From: Posidoniimonas corsicana
GTDB taxonomy: Bacteria; Planctomycetota; Planctomycetia; Pirellulales; Lacipirellulaceae
Direction: 5' to 3'
DNA: 64,000 nt
Assembly: GCF_007859765.1 (NCBI RefSeq)
Contig: NZ_SIHJ01000001.1
Span: 2,929,075 to 2,993,074 of the forward strand
Shown here: positions 42,554 through 50,429 of the stretch, piece by piece
How the letters are laid out: every line of letters starts with the position of its first letter
Numbering within the stretch: position 1 is the stretch's first letter
The notes under the pieces: model-generated
What the model saw: only the letters and a program-made list of their open reading frames with translations
Database searches by the model: none
What the model was told of the DNA's origin: nothing
Program-made: the position numbers and the translations under genes

Positions 42554-43594
42554 CTACCCCACCTGGCGATCGTCGCGCCGCGCCAGGCCGGCCGCGCCGG
42601 TGAAGCCGGCGTCGCCGCCTAGGAGCGCGAAGTCGATGTGCAGCTTGTCGCGGAGCGTGGGGATCAGCCGCTGGCGGGTCTCTTCCCGCAGGCGGTCCAT
42701 GAAGCGGTCGCCGAGCGGGCTGCCCGCGCCGCCGAAGTTGAGACCGCCCCCCACCACGATGCTGTTGGGGTCGACCATGTGGGCGCAGGTCACCACGCCA
42801 ACCGCCAGCAGCTTGGCCGTGTTCATCACCACCGACAGCGCGGCGGCGTCGCCCGCCTCGGCGGCGATTGCGATCGCCTTGGGCGTGAGCTTCTCGCCCT
42901 TGTCGAGCGCGGCCCGGAGCGTGGACTCCACCGCCGGGTCGGCCAGCAGGCGCTCGGCCTGGCCCACCACGCCGTACGACCCGCAGTAGCCCTCCAGCGT
43001 GCCGCGGACGCCCAGGCTGTTGCTCGGCGCGTCGTCCGAGGGGTCGATGATGATGTGCCCGATCTCGGCGCCGCAGCTGTGCTGGCCCTCGACCAGCCGC
43101 TCGTCCAGCACGATGCCGCCGCCCACCCCGGTGCCGAGCGTCAGCATCACCATGCTGGTGTACTCGGCGCCGGCGCCGCGCCAGTACTCGCCCCACGCCG
43201 CGGCGTTGGCGTCGTTGGCGTAGGTGACCGGCAGGCCGGTCGCGTCGGCGAACAACTGGCGGATCGGCGTGTTGTGCCACGCCGGCAGGTTCCCCGGGCA
43301 GACCAGCATGCCGGTGGGCACGTCCATCGGGCCGGGCGTGGCCAGCCCGACGCGGCGGATCTCCGCGACGCCCGCCTCGGCGGCCATCTTGGCGATCGCC
43401 GCCGCGCACCGCCGTGAGGCGGCCTCGGCGCCCTCCTCCTGCTGCGTGGGGATCGAGCGGTACGCCAGCCGATTGCCGAGGTCGTCCAGCAGGCCGAGCT
43501 TGATATTGGTGCCGCCGACATCGATCCCGGCGTAGTACCGGTTGCGGGTGATCACGGCGGGCTCGTTGGGGGTCAGGTCGCTGTCGGAGGACAT
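42554..43594 (-). CDS. ROK family sugar kinase (glucokinase-like) lacking the zinc motif
   Basis: 346 aa from ATG 43594 (MSSDSDLTPNE). The phosphate-binding motif AGIDVGGTNIKLGLLDD, the sugar site ANDANAAAWGEY, the adenosine loop TLGTGVGGGIV and GAEIGHIII are all present. The next segment normally contains the ROK zinc motif CxCGxxGCxE; here it reads NSLGVRGTLE, with all three cysteines replaced although the flanking G and E are kept. Probably a cytosolic glucokinase or related hexokinase. A large inverted repeat lies in the gap upstream of its start. Confidence 0.85.
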   Translation of the reverse strand: MSSDSDLTPNEPAVITRNRYYAGIDVGGTNIKLGLLDDLGNRLAYRSIPTQQEEGAEAASRRCAAAIAKMAAEAGVAEIRRVGLATPGPMDVPTGMLVCPGNLPAWHNTPIRQLFADATGLPVTYANDANAAAWGEYWRGAGAEYTSMVMLTLGTGVGGGIVLDERLVEGQHSCGAEIGHIIIDPSDDAPSNSLGVRGTLEGYCGSYGVVGQAERLLADPAVESTLRAALDKGEKLTPKAIAIAAEAGDAAALSVVMNTAKLLAVGVVTCAHMVDPNSIVVGGGLNFGGAGSPLGDRFMDRLREETRQRLIPTLRDKLHIDFALLGGDAGFTGAAGLARRDDRQVG

Positions 43595-43721
43595 TTTGCT
43601 CTGCTGGGCAGTCGGTTTGCAAAGAAGGCAGCAATATAAGCAGCGACGGACGCCGCGGCAATTCGGGGCAAGGACCGAAAGGGGAAAGGGGATGCCGCGC
43701 ACAGAGTGGCGGGGGCGCCCG

Positions 43722-43805
43722 GGGGCGCTCCGCGGCAGCGGAAGCCCCCGAGATGTACTAGCCAGCCTCGGCCAAGGGGCGGGGGCTTCCCTGCCGGAGC
43801 GCCCC
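43722..43805. repeat. Large imperfect inverted repeat (extragenic palindrome)
   Basis: The left arm, 43722-43750 (GGGGCGCTCCGCGGCAGCGG, then AAGCCCCCG), matches the reverse complement of the right arm, 43780-43805 (CGGGGGCTTCC, then CTGCCGGAGCGCCCC), over about 24 paired bases with a 3-nt bulge; the loop is about 29 nt. It resembles a REP-type element. It sits between the ROK gene start and the ArsR promoter and could insulate the two. Confidence 0.65.
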
Positions 43806-43840
43806 TTCCACCCGTCGCTCGGCATTCTCCTTTCGTTGGA

Positions 43841-43868
43841 TTGACATATCGCAACCTTCCGATATAAT
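43841..43868 (+). promoter_or_regulatory. Consensus promoter with embedded ArsR operator
   Basis: TTGACA (43841-43846), 16 bp, TATAAT (43863-43868): a near-perfect sigma-70 promoter. The inverted repeat ATATCG-N8-CGATAT (43846-43865) fills the spacer and overlaps the -10, so a bound dimer would block RNA polymerase. The same operator recurs at 44250. Confidence 0.8.
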
Positions 43869-43890
43869 GGAGTATCGAGCGAGGAACCCC

Positions 43891-44220
43891 ATGACCGCAC
43901 CCTCCGCCCGCAGCCGCGGGAAGAAGCTCCGACTGACCAATCTGGAAGCCCTCGGCCACGCCGCCGAGTGCCTCAAGACGCTGGCGCACCCGCACCGCCT
44001 GCGGATGGTGCAGATGCTGCTGCAGCGGGACTTCACCGTGGGCGAGCTGGCCGAGGCGTGCGAGATCCCCAGCCACATGGCGAGCGAGCACCTGCGGCTG
44101 ATGCAGCGGTGCGGCCTGCTCACCAGCCAAAAGGAAGGCCGCCGGGTGTACTACCAAGTGGCCGAGGATCACCTGGCCAGCATCATGCAGTGCGTCGAGG
44201 CCCGATTCGGCGTCGGATAG
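43891..44220 (+). CDS. ArsR-family repressor, probably sulfur/persulfide responsive
   Basis: 109 aa from ATG 43891 (GAGG six bases upstream); an earlier in-frame ATG at 43867 overlaps the -10 and is unlikely. Winged helix-turn-helix: LKTLAHPHRLRMVQMLLQRD, then the recognition region FTVGELAEACEIPSHMASEHLRLMQRCGLL and wing KEGRRVYYQV. Four Cys (27, 57, 74, 101) could serve redox sensing, but the position used in SqrR/BigR helix 2 is not a Cys here. It probably represses itself and the rhodanese/CoA-disulfide reductase genes; the effector is inferred from these neighbours. Confidence 0.88.
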   Translation: MTAPSARSRGKKLRLTNLEALGHAAECLKTLAHPHRLRMVQMLLQRDFTVGELAEACEIPSHMASEHLRLMQRCGLLTSQKEGRRVYYQVAEDHLASIMQCVEARFGVG

Positions 44221-44249
44221 CGGTCGGTCGCCTCTTTATTTGCCAGAAT

Positions 44250-44269
44250 ATATCGTTAACTTCCGATCT
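44250..44269. promoter_or_regulatory. Second copy of the ArsR operator
   Basis: ATATCG-N8-CGATCT, same half-site, spacing and internal text (CTTCCGAT) as the promoter copy at 43846-43865. It lies 22 bp before the rhodanese start, within the gap after arsR, so the regulator may also control the enzymes directly. Confidence 0.7.
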
Positions 44270-44291
44270 TACGACAGAAAGGAACAGCCCC

Positions 44292-44822
44292 ATGCCTTCC
44301 ACCATCCAACCAACGGCCCTCAAGGAGAAGCTGGCCAGCGGCGACGCGGTCCGCCTGATCGACGTCCGCACGCCGGCCGAGTTCCAGGAGGTGCACGTCG
44401 AGGGCGCGCGGAACGTGCCGCTCGACCGGCTCGACCCCGCGGAGCTTCCCTCGGGCGAGGGCCCGGTGTACTTCATCTGCAAGAGCGGCGCGCGGGGGCA
44501 GAAGGCCTGCCAGAAGTGCGAGGGCGCCGGGCTCGGCGAGGCGGTGAACGTCGAGGGCGGCACGCAGGCGTGCGTCGAGGCCGGGCTGCCGGTGGTCCGC
44601 GGCCAGCAGGTGATGTCGCTGGAGCGGCAGGTGCGGATCGCGGCCGGCACGCTGGTGGTGATCGGCACGACGCTAGGCGCGTTCGTGCACCCCTACTGGT
44701 TGGGCCTCCCCGGCTTTGTTGGCGCCGGACTGGTGTTCGCCGGCGTGACCGACACCTGCGGCATGGGCATGCTGCTGGCGCGGATGCCGTGGAACCAGCG
44801 CTGCGGCTCGTCCGCCAGCTAG
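44292..44822 (+). CDS. YgaP-like membrane rhodanese
   Basis: 176 aa from ATG 44292 (AGGA eight bases upstream). Rhodanese domain (1-105) with the DVRTPAEF strand and active-site loop CKSGARGQKAC (CxxGxR), followed by a hydrophobic DUF2892-type tail with two helices (IAAGTLVVIGTTLGAFVHPYW; LPGFVGAGLVFAGVTDTCGM). Same plan as YgaP: a membrane-bound sulfurtransferase that carries persulfide sulfur. It lies between arsR and the CoA-disulfide reductase gene and is part of the same operon. Confidence 0.92.
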   Translation: MPSTIQPTALKEKLASGDAVRLIDVRTPAEFQEVHVEGARNVPLDRLDPAELPSGEGPVYFICKSGARGQKACQKCEGAGLGEAVNVEGGTQACVEAGLPVVRGQQVMSLERQVRIAAGTLVVIGTTLGAFVHPYWLGLPGFVGAGLVFAGVTDTCGMGMLLARMPWNQRCGSSAS

Positions 44823-44902
44823 CCCAGGCCGCCGACGTCAACTTACAACCGTTCCGACCAAGCCCGTTCAACGAGGGGCGACCTAACAGGGAGAGAAGAG
44901 CA

Positions 44903-46579
44903 ATGTCCGCAGACACCCCAGGCCAGGTGAAGAAGATTGTGATCGTCGGCGGGGTTGCCGGCGGCGCGAGCGCCGCCGCCCGGGCGCGGCGGCTGAGCGA
45001 GTCGGCCGAGATCGTGATGATCGAACGCGGCGCCGACCCGTCGTTCGCCAACTGCGGCATGCCCTACTACGTGGGCGGCGAGATCGAGAGCCGCGACAAG
45101 CTGCTGGTCAGCCCGATCGAGCGGCTGCAGAAGCGGTACCGGCTGGACGTGCGGGTGCGGCAGTCGGTCGAGCGGATCGACCGCGTGAATAAGCAGGTCG
45201 AGGTCCGCGACCTAGTGACCGGCGAAACCTACACCGAGTCGTACGACAAGCTGATCCTGGCGCCCGGCGCGGCGCCGCTGCGGCCGCCGCTCCCCGGGAT
45301 CGACCTGCCGGGCGTGCACACCCTCCGCAACCTGGACGACGCCGACCGGCTGCTGGCCGCGGCGCTGGGCGCCAAGCGGGCGGTGGTGATCGGCGGCGGG
45401 TTCATCGGCCTGGAGATGGCGGAGAACCTGGTCCGCCGCGGCATCCAGACCACCGTAGTCGAGCGGAACGGCCAGGTGCTCACGCCCTGGGACGCCGAGA
45501 TGGTCGCGCCGATCGCCGCGCACCTGAAAGGGCAGGGCGTCGACCTGCGGCTGGGGGACTCGGCGGAGGCGTTCGAGCAGCAGGGCGATGGGCTGCGGGT
45601 GCGGCTGTCGTCCGGCGCGGAGCTGGACGCGGGCATGGTGCTGCTGAGCATCGGCGTGCGGCCGGAGAACGCGCTCGCCGCGGACGCGGGGCTCGAGATC
45701 GGCCCGCGGGGCGGCATCAAGACCTCGCCGCACATGCAGACCAACGACCCGCACATCTACGCCGTGGGCGACGCGGTCGAGACGACTGATGCGGTGACCG
45801 GCGAACCGACGCAGATCCCGCTCGCCGGCCCGGCCAACCGCCAGGGGCGCATCGCCGCCGACCACATCTTCGGCCGCGACTCCGCCTACCGCGGCACACA
45901 GGGGACCGCCGTGGTCGGTGTGTTTGAGATGACCGCCGCCATGACCGGGCTGAGCGAGAAGGCCTGCGCCCGGGACGGCGTGGCATTCGAGAAGGTCTAC
46001 CTCCACCCGGCCAGCCACGCGGGCTACTACCCGGGCGCGGAGGGGATGAGCCTGAAGCTGCTGTTCTCGCCGTCCGACGGCCGCGTGCTGGGCGCGCAGG
46101 GCGTCGGCGGCGAGGGCGTGGACAAGCGTATCGACGTGCTGGCCATGGCGATCCAGGCCGGCATGACGGTGTACGACCTGGAAGAGGCCGAGCTGTGCTA
46201 CGCGCCGCAGTACGGCTCGGCCAAGGACCCGGTCAACATGGCCGGCTTCATCGCCGCCGGCGTGCTCCGCGGCGACCAGCCCCTCACGCACGACCCGCCG
46301 ACCGAGAACGCCGGCGTGCTGCTGGACGTCCGCACGCCCGGCGAGTTCGGCGCCGGGGCCATCGAGGGCGCCATCAACATCCCGCTCGAGCAGCTCCGCG
46401 ACCGCACCGGCGAGCTGCCCCAGGGGCGGCCGATCGTCGCCTACTGCAAGGTGGGCCAACGCGGCTACATGGCCACGCGGCTGCTCAACCAGCTTGGGTT
46501 CGACGCGGTGAACCTCAGCGGCGGGTACTCGACCTACAAGCAGCGGGAGCAGGCGGCCGCGTTGGCCGGCGAGGAGTAG
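44903..46579 (+). CDS. CoA-disulfide reductase with fused rhodanese domain
   Basis: 558 aa from ATG 44903 (AGGGAGAGAAGAGCA upstream). Pyridine nucleotide-disulfide reductase fold: FAD motif VIVGGVAGGASAAARARRL, the single active Cys in SFANCGMPYY, NAD motif VVIGGGFIGLEMAENL, FAD motif YAVGDA, dimerisation domain to about 455. The C-terminal rhodanese domain has CKVGQRG as active loop and LLDVRTPGEF. CoADR-RHD enzymes reduce CoA persulfide or polysulfide with NAD(P)H. With the membrane rhodanese and ArsR it makes a sulfide/persulfide-handling operon. Confidence 0.94.
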   Translation: MSADTPGQVKKIVIVGGVAGGASAAARARRLSESAEIVMIERGADPSFANCGMPYYVGGEIESRDKLLVSPIERLQKRYRLDVRVRQSVERIDRVNKQVEVRDLVTGETYTESYDKLILAPGAAPLRPPLPGIDLPGVHTLRNLDDADRLLAAALGAKRAVVIGGGFIGLEMAENLVRRGIQTTVVERNGQVLTPWDAEMVAPIAAHLKGQGVDLRLGDSAEAFEQQGDGLRVRLSSGAELDAGMVLLSIGVRPENALAADAGLEIGPRGGIKTSPHMQTNDPHIYAVGDAVETTDAVTGEPTQIPLAGPANRQGRIAADHIFGRDSAYRGTQGTAVVGVFEMTAAMTGLSEKACARDGVAFEKVYLHPASHAGYYPGAEGMSLKLLFSPSDGRVLGAQGVGGEGVDKRIDVLAMAIQAGMTVYDLEEAELCYAPQYGSAKDPVNMAGFIAAGVLRGDQPLTHDPPTENAGVLLDVRTPGEFGAGAIEGAINIPLEQLRDRTGELPQGRPIVAYCKVGQRGYMATRLLNQLGFDAVNLSGGYSTYKQREQAAALAGEE

Positions 46580-46690
46580 GGGCGTGGTCGGAAGGGTTGG
46601 TGCAGGACGCCGACGCACGTCCGGGATCTCGCGCTGGCAGTCGCGGCGTGCGTGGCATTCCATCCTTGCTCAGCGTTCGGTTCTGCTAGA

Positions 46691-46708
46691 CTTAGGTTTC
46701 TGCCTAAG
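46691..46708. repeat. Inverted repeat upstream of the GDSL gene
   Basis: CTTAGG-N6-CCTAAG lies about 82 bp before the GDSL start and 112 bp after the reductase stop. It could be a small operator or a weak terminator; there is no T-run. Confidence 0.35.
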
Positions 46709-46789
46709 CACCATTGTTGATTAGACCTGCCGATCCATGTATTGGTGGGGAGCAACAAGTCCAGCCACCGACCGAATGGCCCGATAGCG

Positions 46790-48151
46790 ATGAACCTGAT
46801 TAAACCCTGCACCCTTGCCCTCTTCCTAGCGGCGTCCGGACTCACGGCTGCGGAGGAGCCTGCGTATGCGCCGCAGGCGCCCTTGGCCGCGCTCAACCTC
46901 CGCGATGGTGACGCCATCGTTTTCCTGGGCGACAGCATCACGCACCAATGCCTGTACACGCAGTACGTCGAGGACTACTTCTACACCCGATTCCCAAAGA
47001 TGAGGCTCCGGCTGCACAACGCGGGGGTGGGGGGCTCGCGGGCCTGGGACGCGCATTTCCGGTTCGACCGGGACGTGGCGGCCTACCATCCAAAGTATGT
47101 CACGGTGCTCCTCGGGATGAACGATGGTCGGTACGCCGAGTACATCGACGACGTGTTCACCAGCTACAGCGGGGAGATGAATCGGCTCCTCGAGAGGATT
47201 GACGAATGCGGCGCGACCGCGATCCTGATGACGCCGACCATGTTCGACGCCCGCGCCAAGCGGATGCAGCCGCCCGGTGGGTTCATGGGGCCCAAGGCGG
47301 TCACCTTCTATAACTCGACGCTCGCCTACTACGGCGCCTGGCTGCGGGACACTGCCTGCGAGCGGGGGCTAGGATTCGTCGACCTTTGGGGGCCTCTGAA
47401 CGAGATCACGATCAACGAGCGCAGGAAAGACCCGAGGTTCACCATGATCAAGGATTCGGTGCACCCGGATCCGGCGGGGCAGGTGGTGATGGCCGCCGCC
47501 ATGATCGAAGACCTAGGCCTCCCGGAGATCGTTTCGCACATGAGTTTCAACCTCAAGGACGGCGCCTGGTCCTCCGTCTCAGAATCCGCCGACGTCTCCG
47601 AGTTGAAGGGCAGCGCGGACCGGCTTTCGTTCACATCGCTGGAACACTCCCTGCCCTGGGTGCTGCCGGAAGAGGCGCAGCTCGGCGTCGAACTGACCGA
47701 TCTCAGCCAGCGGTTCGGCCGGGAAACATTGGTGGTGTCCGGGCTGCCGGCCGGGACCTACTCGGTTCAGATCGACGGTGAGGAGGTCACGCGCGCAACG
47801 GAGCAGGAGCTCCACGACGGACTCCCGCTGCACGCCCTGACCACCACGCCGCAGCACCAGCAGGCGGCGCAGGTCGCCGCCCTGAACAAGCAGCGGAACG
47901 AGGGGCCGGTAAAAACCCTCCGCAACGAATGGGGGGATTTCCAGTCGTGGAAGTACCTCCAGGCACAGGTCGAGAAGAACCCGAACGACGAAGCCGAGAA
48001 GCGGCGGCTGGCAGACGTGGAGAAGAAGATGCCCGGCATGGAGGAGCGGGTGAAGGCCGCCGAGGCCGCGGCGATGGCAATCGAAGACGAGATCTTCACC
48101 ATCAACCAGCCCCGGCCGCATCGGTTCGCGATCCAGCCCGCGAGTGAGTGA
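46790..48151 (+). CDS. Secreted SGNH/GDSL hydrolase
   Basis: 453 aa from ATG 46790 (MNLIKPCTLALFLA); a GTG at 46742 would add 16 polar residues before the signal peptide. SGNH blocks: FLGDSITHQ (Ser nucleophile), AGVGGS (Gly), LLGMNDGRY (Asn) and DSVHPDPAG (Asp/His). It would be an extracytoplasmic esterase, perhaps acting on acetylated polysaccharides. A beta-rich region follows, then a C-terminal Ala/Glu/Lys-rich coiled-coil segment (about 400-450). It lies between the functional reductase gene and its decayed 3' copy. Confidence 0.86.
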   Translation: MNLIKPCTLALFLAASGLTAAEEPAYAPQAPLAALNLRDGDAIVFLGDSITHQCLYTQYVEDYFYTRFPKMRLRLHNAGVGGSRAWDAHFRFDRDVAAYHPKYVTVLLGMNDGRYAEYIDDVFTSYSGEMNRLLERIDECGATAILMTPTMFDARAKRMQPPGGFMGPKAVTFYNSTLAYYGAWLRDTACERGLGFVDLWGPLNEITINERRKDPRFTMIKDSVHPDPAGQVVMAAAMIEDLGLPEIVSHMSFNLKDGAWSSVSESADVSELKGSADRLSFTSLEHSLPWVLPEEAQLGVELTDLSQRFGRETLVVSGLPAGTYSVQIDGEEVTRATEQELHDGLPLHALTTTPQHQQAAQVAALNKQRNEGPVKTLRNEWGDFQSWKYLQAQVEKNPNDEAEKRRLADVEKKMPGMEERVKAAEAAAMAIEDEIFTINQPRPHRFAIQPASE

Positions 48152-48206
48152 CCGCCCCTCGCGGGGCGGAGTCCCACAGCGCCTCACCCAGGCCTAACGC
48201 AAGAAT

Positions 48207-48292
48207 CGACGCGGTGAACCCTAGCGGCGGGTACACAACTGACGAGCAGCGGGAGAAGTCGGATGCGTCGGCTGGGGAAGAGTAGGGGCGTG
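48207..48292 (+). pseudogene. Relic of a second CoA-disulfide reductase-rhodanese gene (3' end only)
   Basis: 86 bp align without gaps to 46501-46586, with 71 identical positions by hand count (about 83%). Both end in GAGTAGGGGCGTG, including the stop codon. The translation DAVNPSGGYTTDEQREKSDA is a decayed version of DAVNLSGGYSTYKQREQAAA from the intact gene. No upstream part of a second copy is visible, so this is a fragment and not a gene. Confidence 0.85.
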
Positions 48293-48332
48293 AACGAACG
48301 ACTAGGCACAGGAGGGTTAAGCATTGGCAACA

Positions 48333-48668
48333 TCATCCGGACCTTGAAAGCAGCGACGAGAGTACGAAGTCACTCGGGAAGATCGACCAATCTCCTACGT
48401 CGGAGAACTCGCCATAGCTCTCCGAACTGAAATCGTAACCCAAGCTGAATCCCTGAGAATCATCGCCCAGAATGACCCGCTGACTCTCCGTAGTGACTTG
48501 CGGGTAGATCTCGTCGGGATGGACTGGACCGCTGTAGACCATGTGTCCACTTGCTGCCGTTCCCCAACCGACCTCTCGTAGGTAGGCAAGATAGTCGACA
48601 GGAAGTGCCGGGTACACCTCGACCAACACGGCGATTTCGCAACTCGTCAATCGCTTACGCTCGTTCAT
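48333..48668 (-). CDS. SMI1/KNR4 (SUKH)-like protein
   Basis: 111 aa. The SUKH-1 pattern is visible: LPVDYLAYLREVGWG, then a 'GDDSQGFSLGYDF' strand-loop and the ending GDWSIFPSDFVLSSLL. SUKH proteins are frequent immunity proteins of polymorphic toxin systems, but also occur alone. No toxin gene neighbours it here. Start ATG 48668; no Shine-Dalgarno. Together with the gene at 49859 it suggests an accessory spot. Confidence 0.68.
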   Translation of the reverse strand: MNERKRLTSCEIAVLVEVYPALPVDYLAYLREVGWGTAASGHMVYSGPVHPDEIYPQVTTESQRVILGDDSQGFSLGYDFSSESYGEFSDVGDWSIFPSDFVLSSLLSRSG

Positions 48669-48855
48669 AGTGCTAGAACATACCGGGTTTGGAAAATGAA
48701 GCGAGACTTGCTTCGGAGTGAAGTACCTGCGCGGTTGGGAGTGAGCCTATAGCCGCGGAGGCACGCGAGCTATCCGCACGATTGCGACTCTTTGGCATGC
48801 ATCTCCGAATCGCCCGCCGGCGTGTCTGGATGCGTCCCCACCGCAAGGCACACCA

Positions 48856-49332
48856 TTGACCGTAAAGACCCGCCGCGCGACCGAATCCGACGCGAAGGCC
48901 CTGGCGGAGCTGCTGCTGGCCGTCCACGGCATCCATGTGCGGGGCAATCCGGACGTCTATCGCGAGCTCTCCCGCGACGCGGCCGAGGCGATCGTGCTCG
49001 GGAAGCTGGCGGCGGGCGAGCGTGTCCGCGTCGCGGAGCTGGACAACGAGATCGCCGGGTACTGCGCCGCCACCATCCAAACGGCGCCGGCAATCCCGCT
49101 ACTACAGCCCCGACGCTCCCTCTACCTCAATGAGGTCGTGGTGAGGCCGCAGAGCCGCAAACGGGGCGTGGGGCGGGCCCTGCTCGAGGACCTCCAGGCC
49201 TTCGCACGGCGGGAAGGCGTCCACGACATCGAGCTGGACGTGGCAAGCTTCAACCCGGAAGCGAGGGCGTTCTTCGCGGCGTTCGGCTTTCAAGTCCTGC
49301 GGGAGCGGATGGGTATGAGCGCTGATTCGTGA
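48856..49332 (+). CDS. GNAT-family N-acetyltransferase
   Basis: 158 aa, TTG start with AAGG upstream. GNAT features: RRATESDAKALAELLLAV (beta1/alpha1), YLNEVVVRPQSRKRGVGRALLEDL (acetyl-CoA loop Q/RxxGxG/A) and 'FNPEARAFFAAFGFQVLRERM' near the end. The substrate is unknown. Confidence 0.9.
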   Translation: MTVKTRRATESDAKALAELLLAVHGIHVRGNPDVYRELSRDAAEAIVLGKLAAGERVRVAELDNEIAGYCAATIQTAPAIPLLQPRRSLYLNEVVVRPQSRKRGVGRALLEDLQAFARREGVHDIELDVASFNPEARAFFAAFGFQVLRERMGMSADS

Positions 49333-49395
49333 GCGAACCCATGGGGGGATGCTGCTCGGTGATCAAGCTCTCACGGCGCCGTGTCGACAACGACT

Positions 49396-49701
49396 CTACC
49401 GCGGACGGGTGAGGTGGTGAAAGATCGCAACAGGTAGAGCGGCGATCAGGCTGATCCAGAACGCCAATGCACCGCCCCAGGGAACGATTGGCAAAGACCA
49501 CCACCGCATTCCAGAGAAAGGGCCGTCGAACACGAACCACATCAAGAACAGCAACAGCGTCGTGCCTACCGTAATCAGGAGCGTGTCGGTGAGGTACTGC
49601 TGCCTGGCGCCGTGCACGATCAGCGAGACCGGGATCAGCAGGCAACCGACCAGTGCGACTATCAATCCCGGGCCGGCGTAGACCATCGATAGCGGCAGCA
49701 T
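49396..49701 (-). CDS. Small membrane protein
   Basis: 101 aa with three or four hydrophobic segments (PGLIVALVGCLLIPVSLIV; TLLITVGTTLLLFLMWFVF; WGGALAFWISLIAALPVAIF), likely an integral membrane protein of unknown role. Start ATG 49701; the end HHLTRPR lies just before the stop at 49398-49396. No family is recognised. Confidence 0.6.
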   Translation of the reverse strand: MLPLSMVYAGPGLIVALVGCLLIPVSLIVHGARQQYLTDTLLITVGTTLLLFLMWFVFDGPFSGMRWWSLPIVPWGGALAFWISLIAALPVAIFHHLTRPR

Positions 49702-49858
49702 GAGTTGGTCCGTTCAAACTACGGTAAAGCCTGCACTGCTACGCGTCCACGCTTTGGTGAGCGTGCAGTCGAGCTGGAGTACAACCCGCCATCCAACCGC
49801 ATCCTGCCCGGACCTACTTCCGTCACTGCGGCTATCGCTAAACTTACGAGGCCGCGAT

Positions 49859-50230
49859 CTAGTCCGCGAGTGTAAGCCCGACTGGCGTTCGCGTTCGTCC
49901 GTCAAAGTCAATTGCAATAGTGCCGTCGCCGTTCCTCTCGCCCGCAGCGGACGACCAATAGATCGAGAAATCAGATTGGGAACATACGATGTGAGGATCA
50001 GATAGGTCGTCAATATACGCGATAGAACGCTGCTGCTTTACGGATTCGAAGTACGCCAGCGACACAGCGATCAATGAGTCGACATCAGATGCAATGTTGG
50101 CGAGCAAGCCGCGCGCCTCAGCATTGTAATCAGGCCTATCTACGGAGATATCAACATCCCCGTAGGCTGTGTCCCAAGTTGCACCAAAGTAGTCTCCGCG
50201 GTCTTCAAGCTCAGGCATCGGCAATTCCAT
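49859..50230 (-). CDS. Hypothetical protein, possibly immunity-like
   Basis: 123 aa from ATG 50230 (MELPMPELEDRGDYFGATW); an upstream TTG is possible. Acidic, with alternating strands ('GDVDISVDRPDYN', 'TIAIDFDGRTRTPVGLTLAD') as in small beta-sheet immunity or DUF-type proteins found near SUKH genes. I do not recognise a family. No toxin or effector is adjacent. The flanks (49702-49858, 50231-50429) contain nothing I can identify. Confidence 0.5.
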   Translation of the reverse strand: MELPMPELEDRGDYFGATWDTAYGDVDISVDRPDYNAEARGLLANIASDVDSLIAVSLAYFESVKQQRSIAYIDDLSDPHIVCSQSDFSIYWSSAAGERNGDGTIAIDFDGRTRTPVGLTLAD

Positions 50231-50429
50231 GGAAGTCAGACAGATCCGTACACTCCGACTCAAACTTGAGAGGCCTTCGACTTAATCCAGCAGAGTGTTA
50301 CCGACTCACCGGGCGAACACCCCAACGGTGGTGTGCATCACGCTCGGAGAACCAGAGGGCCAAGAAGAGCACCGGTGTGCGACGCCTGGTCAGCTCGAAC
50401 ACGCATCCCACAAGAGTTTCGATGCCGCA

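Noticed and set aside
46652-46672. Possible sigma-54 promoter (TGGCAT … TTGCT) before the GDSL gene
   Set aside because: The distance between GG and GC is 12 bp instead of the required 10, so it does not fit the -24/-12 geometry.
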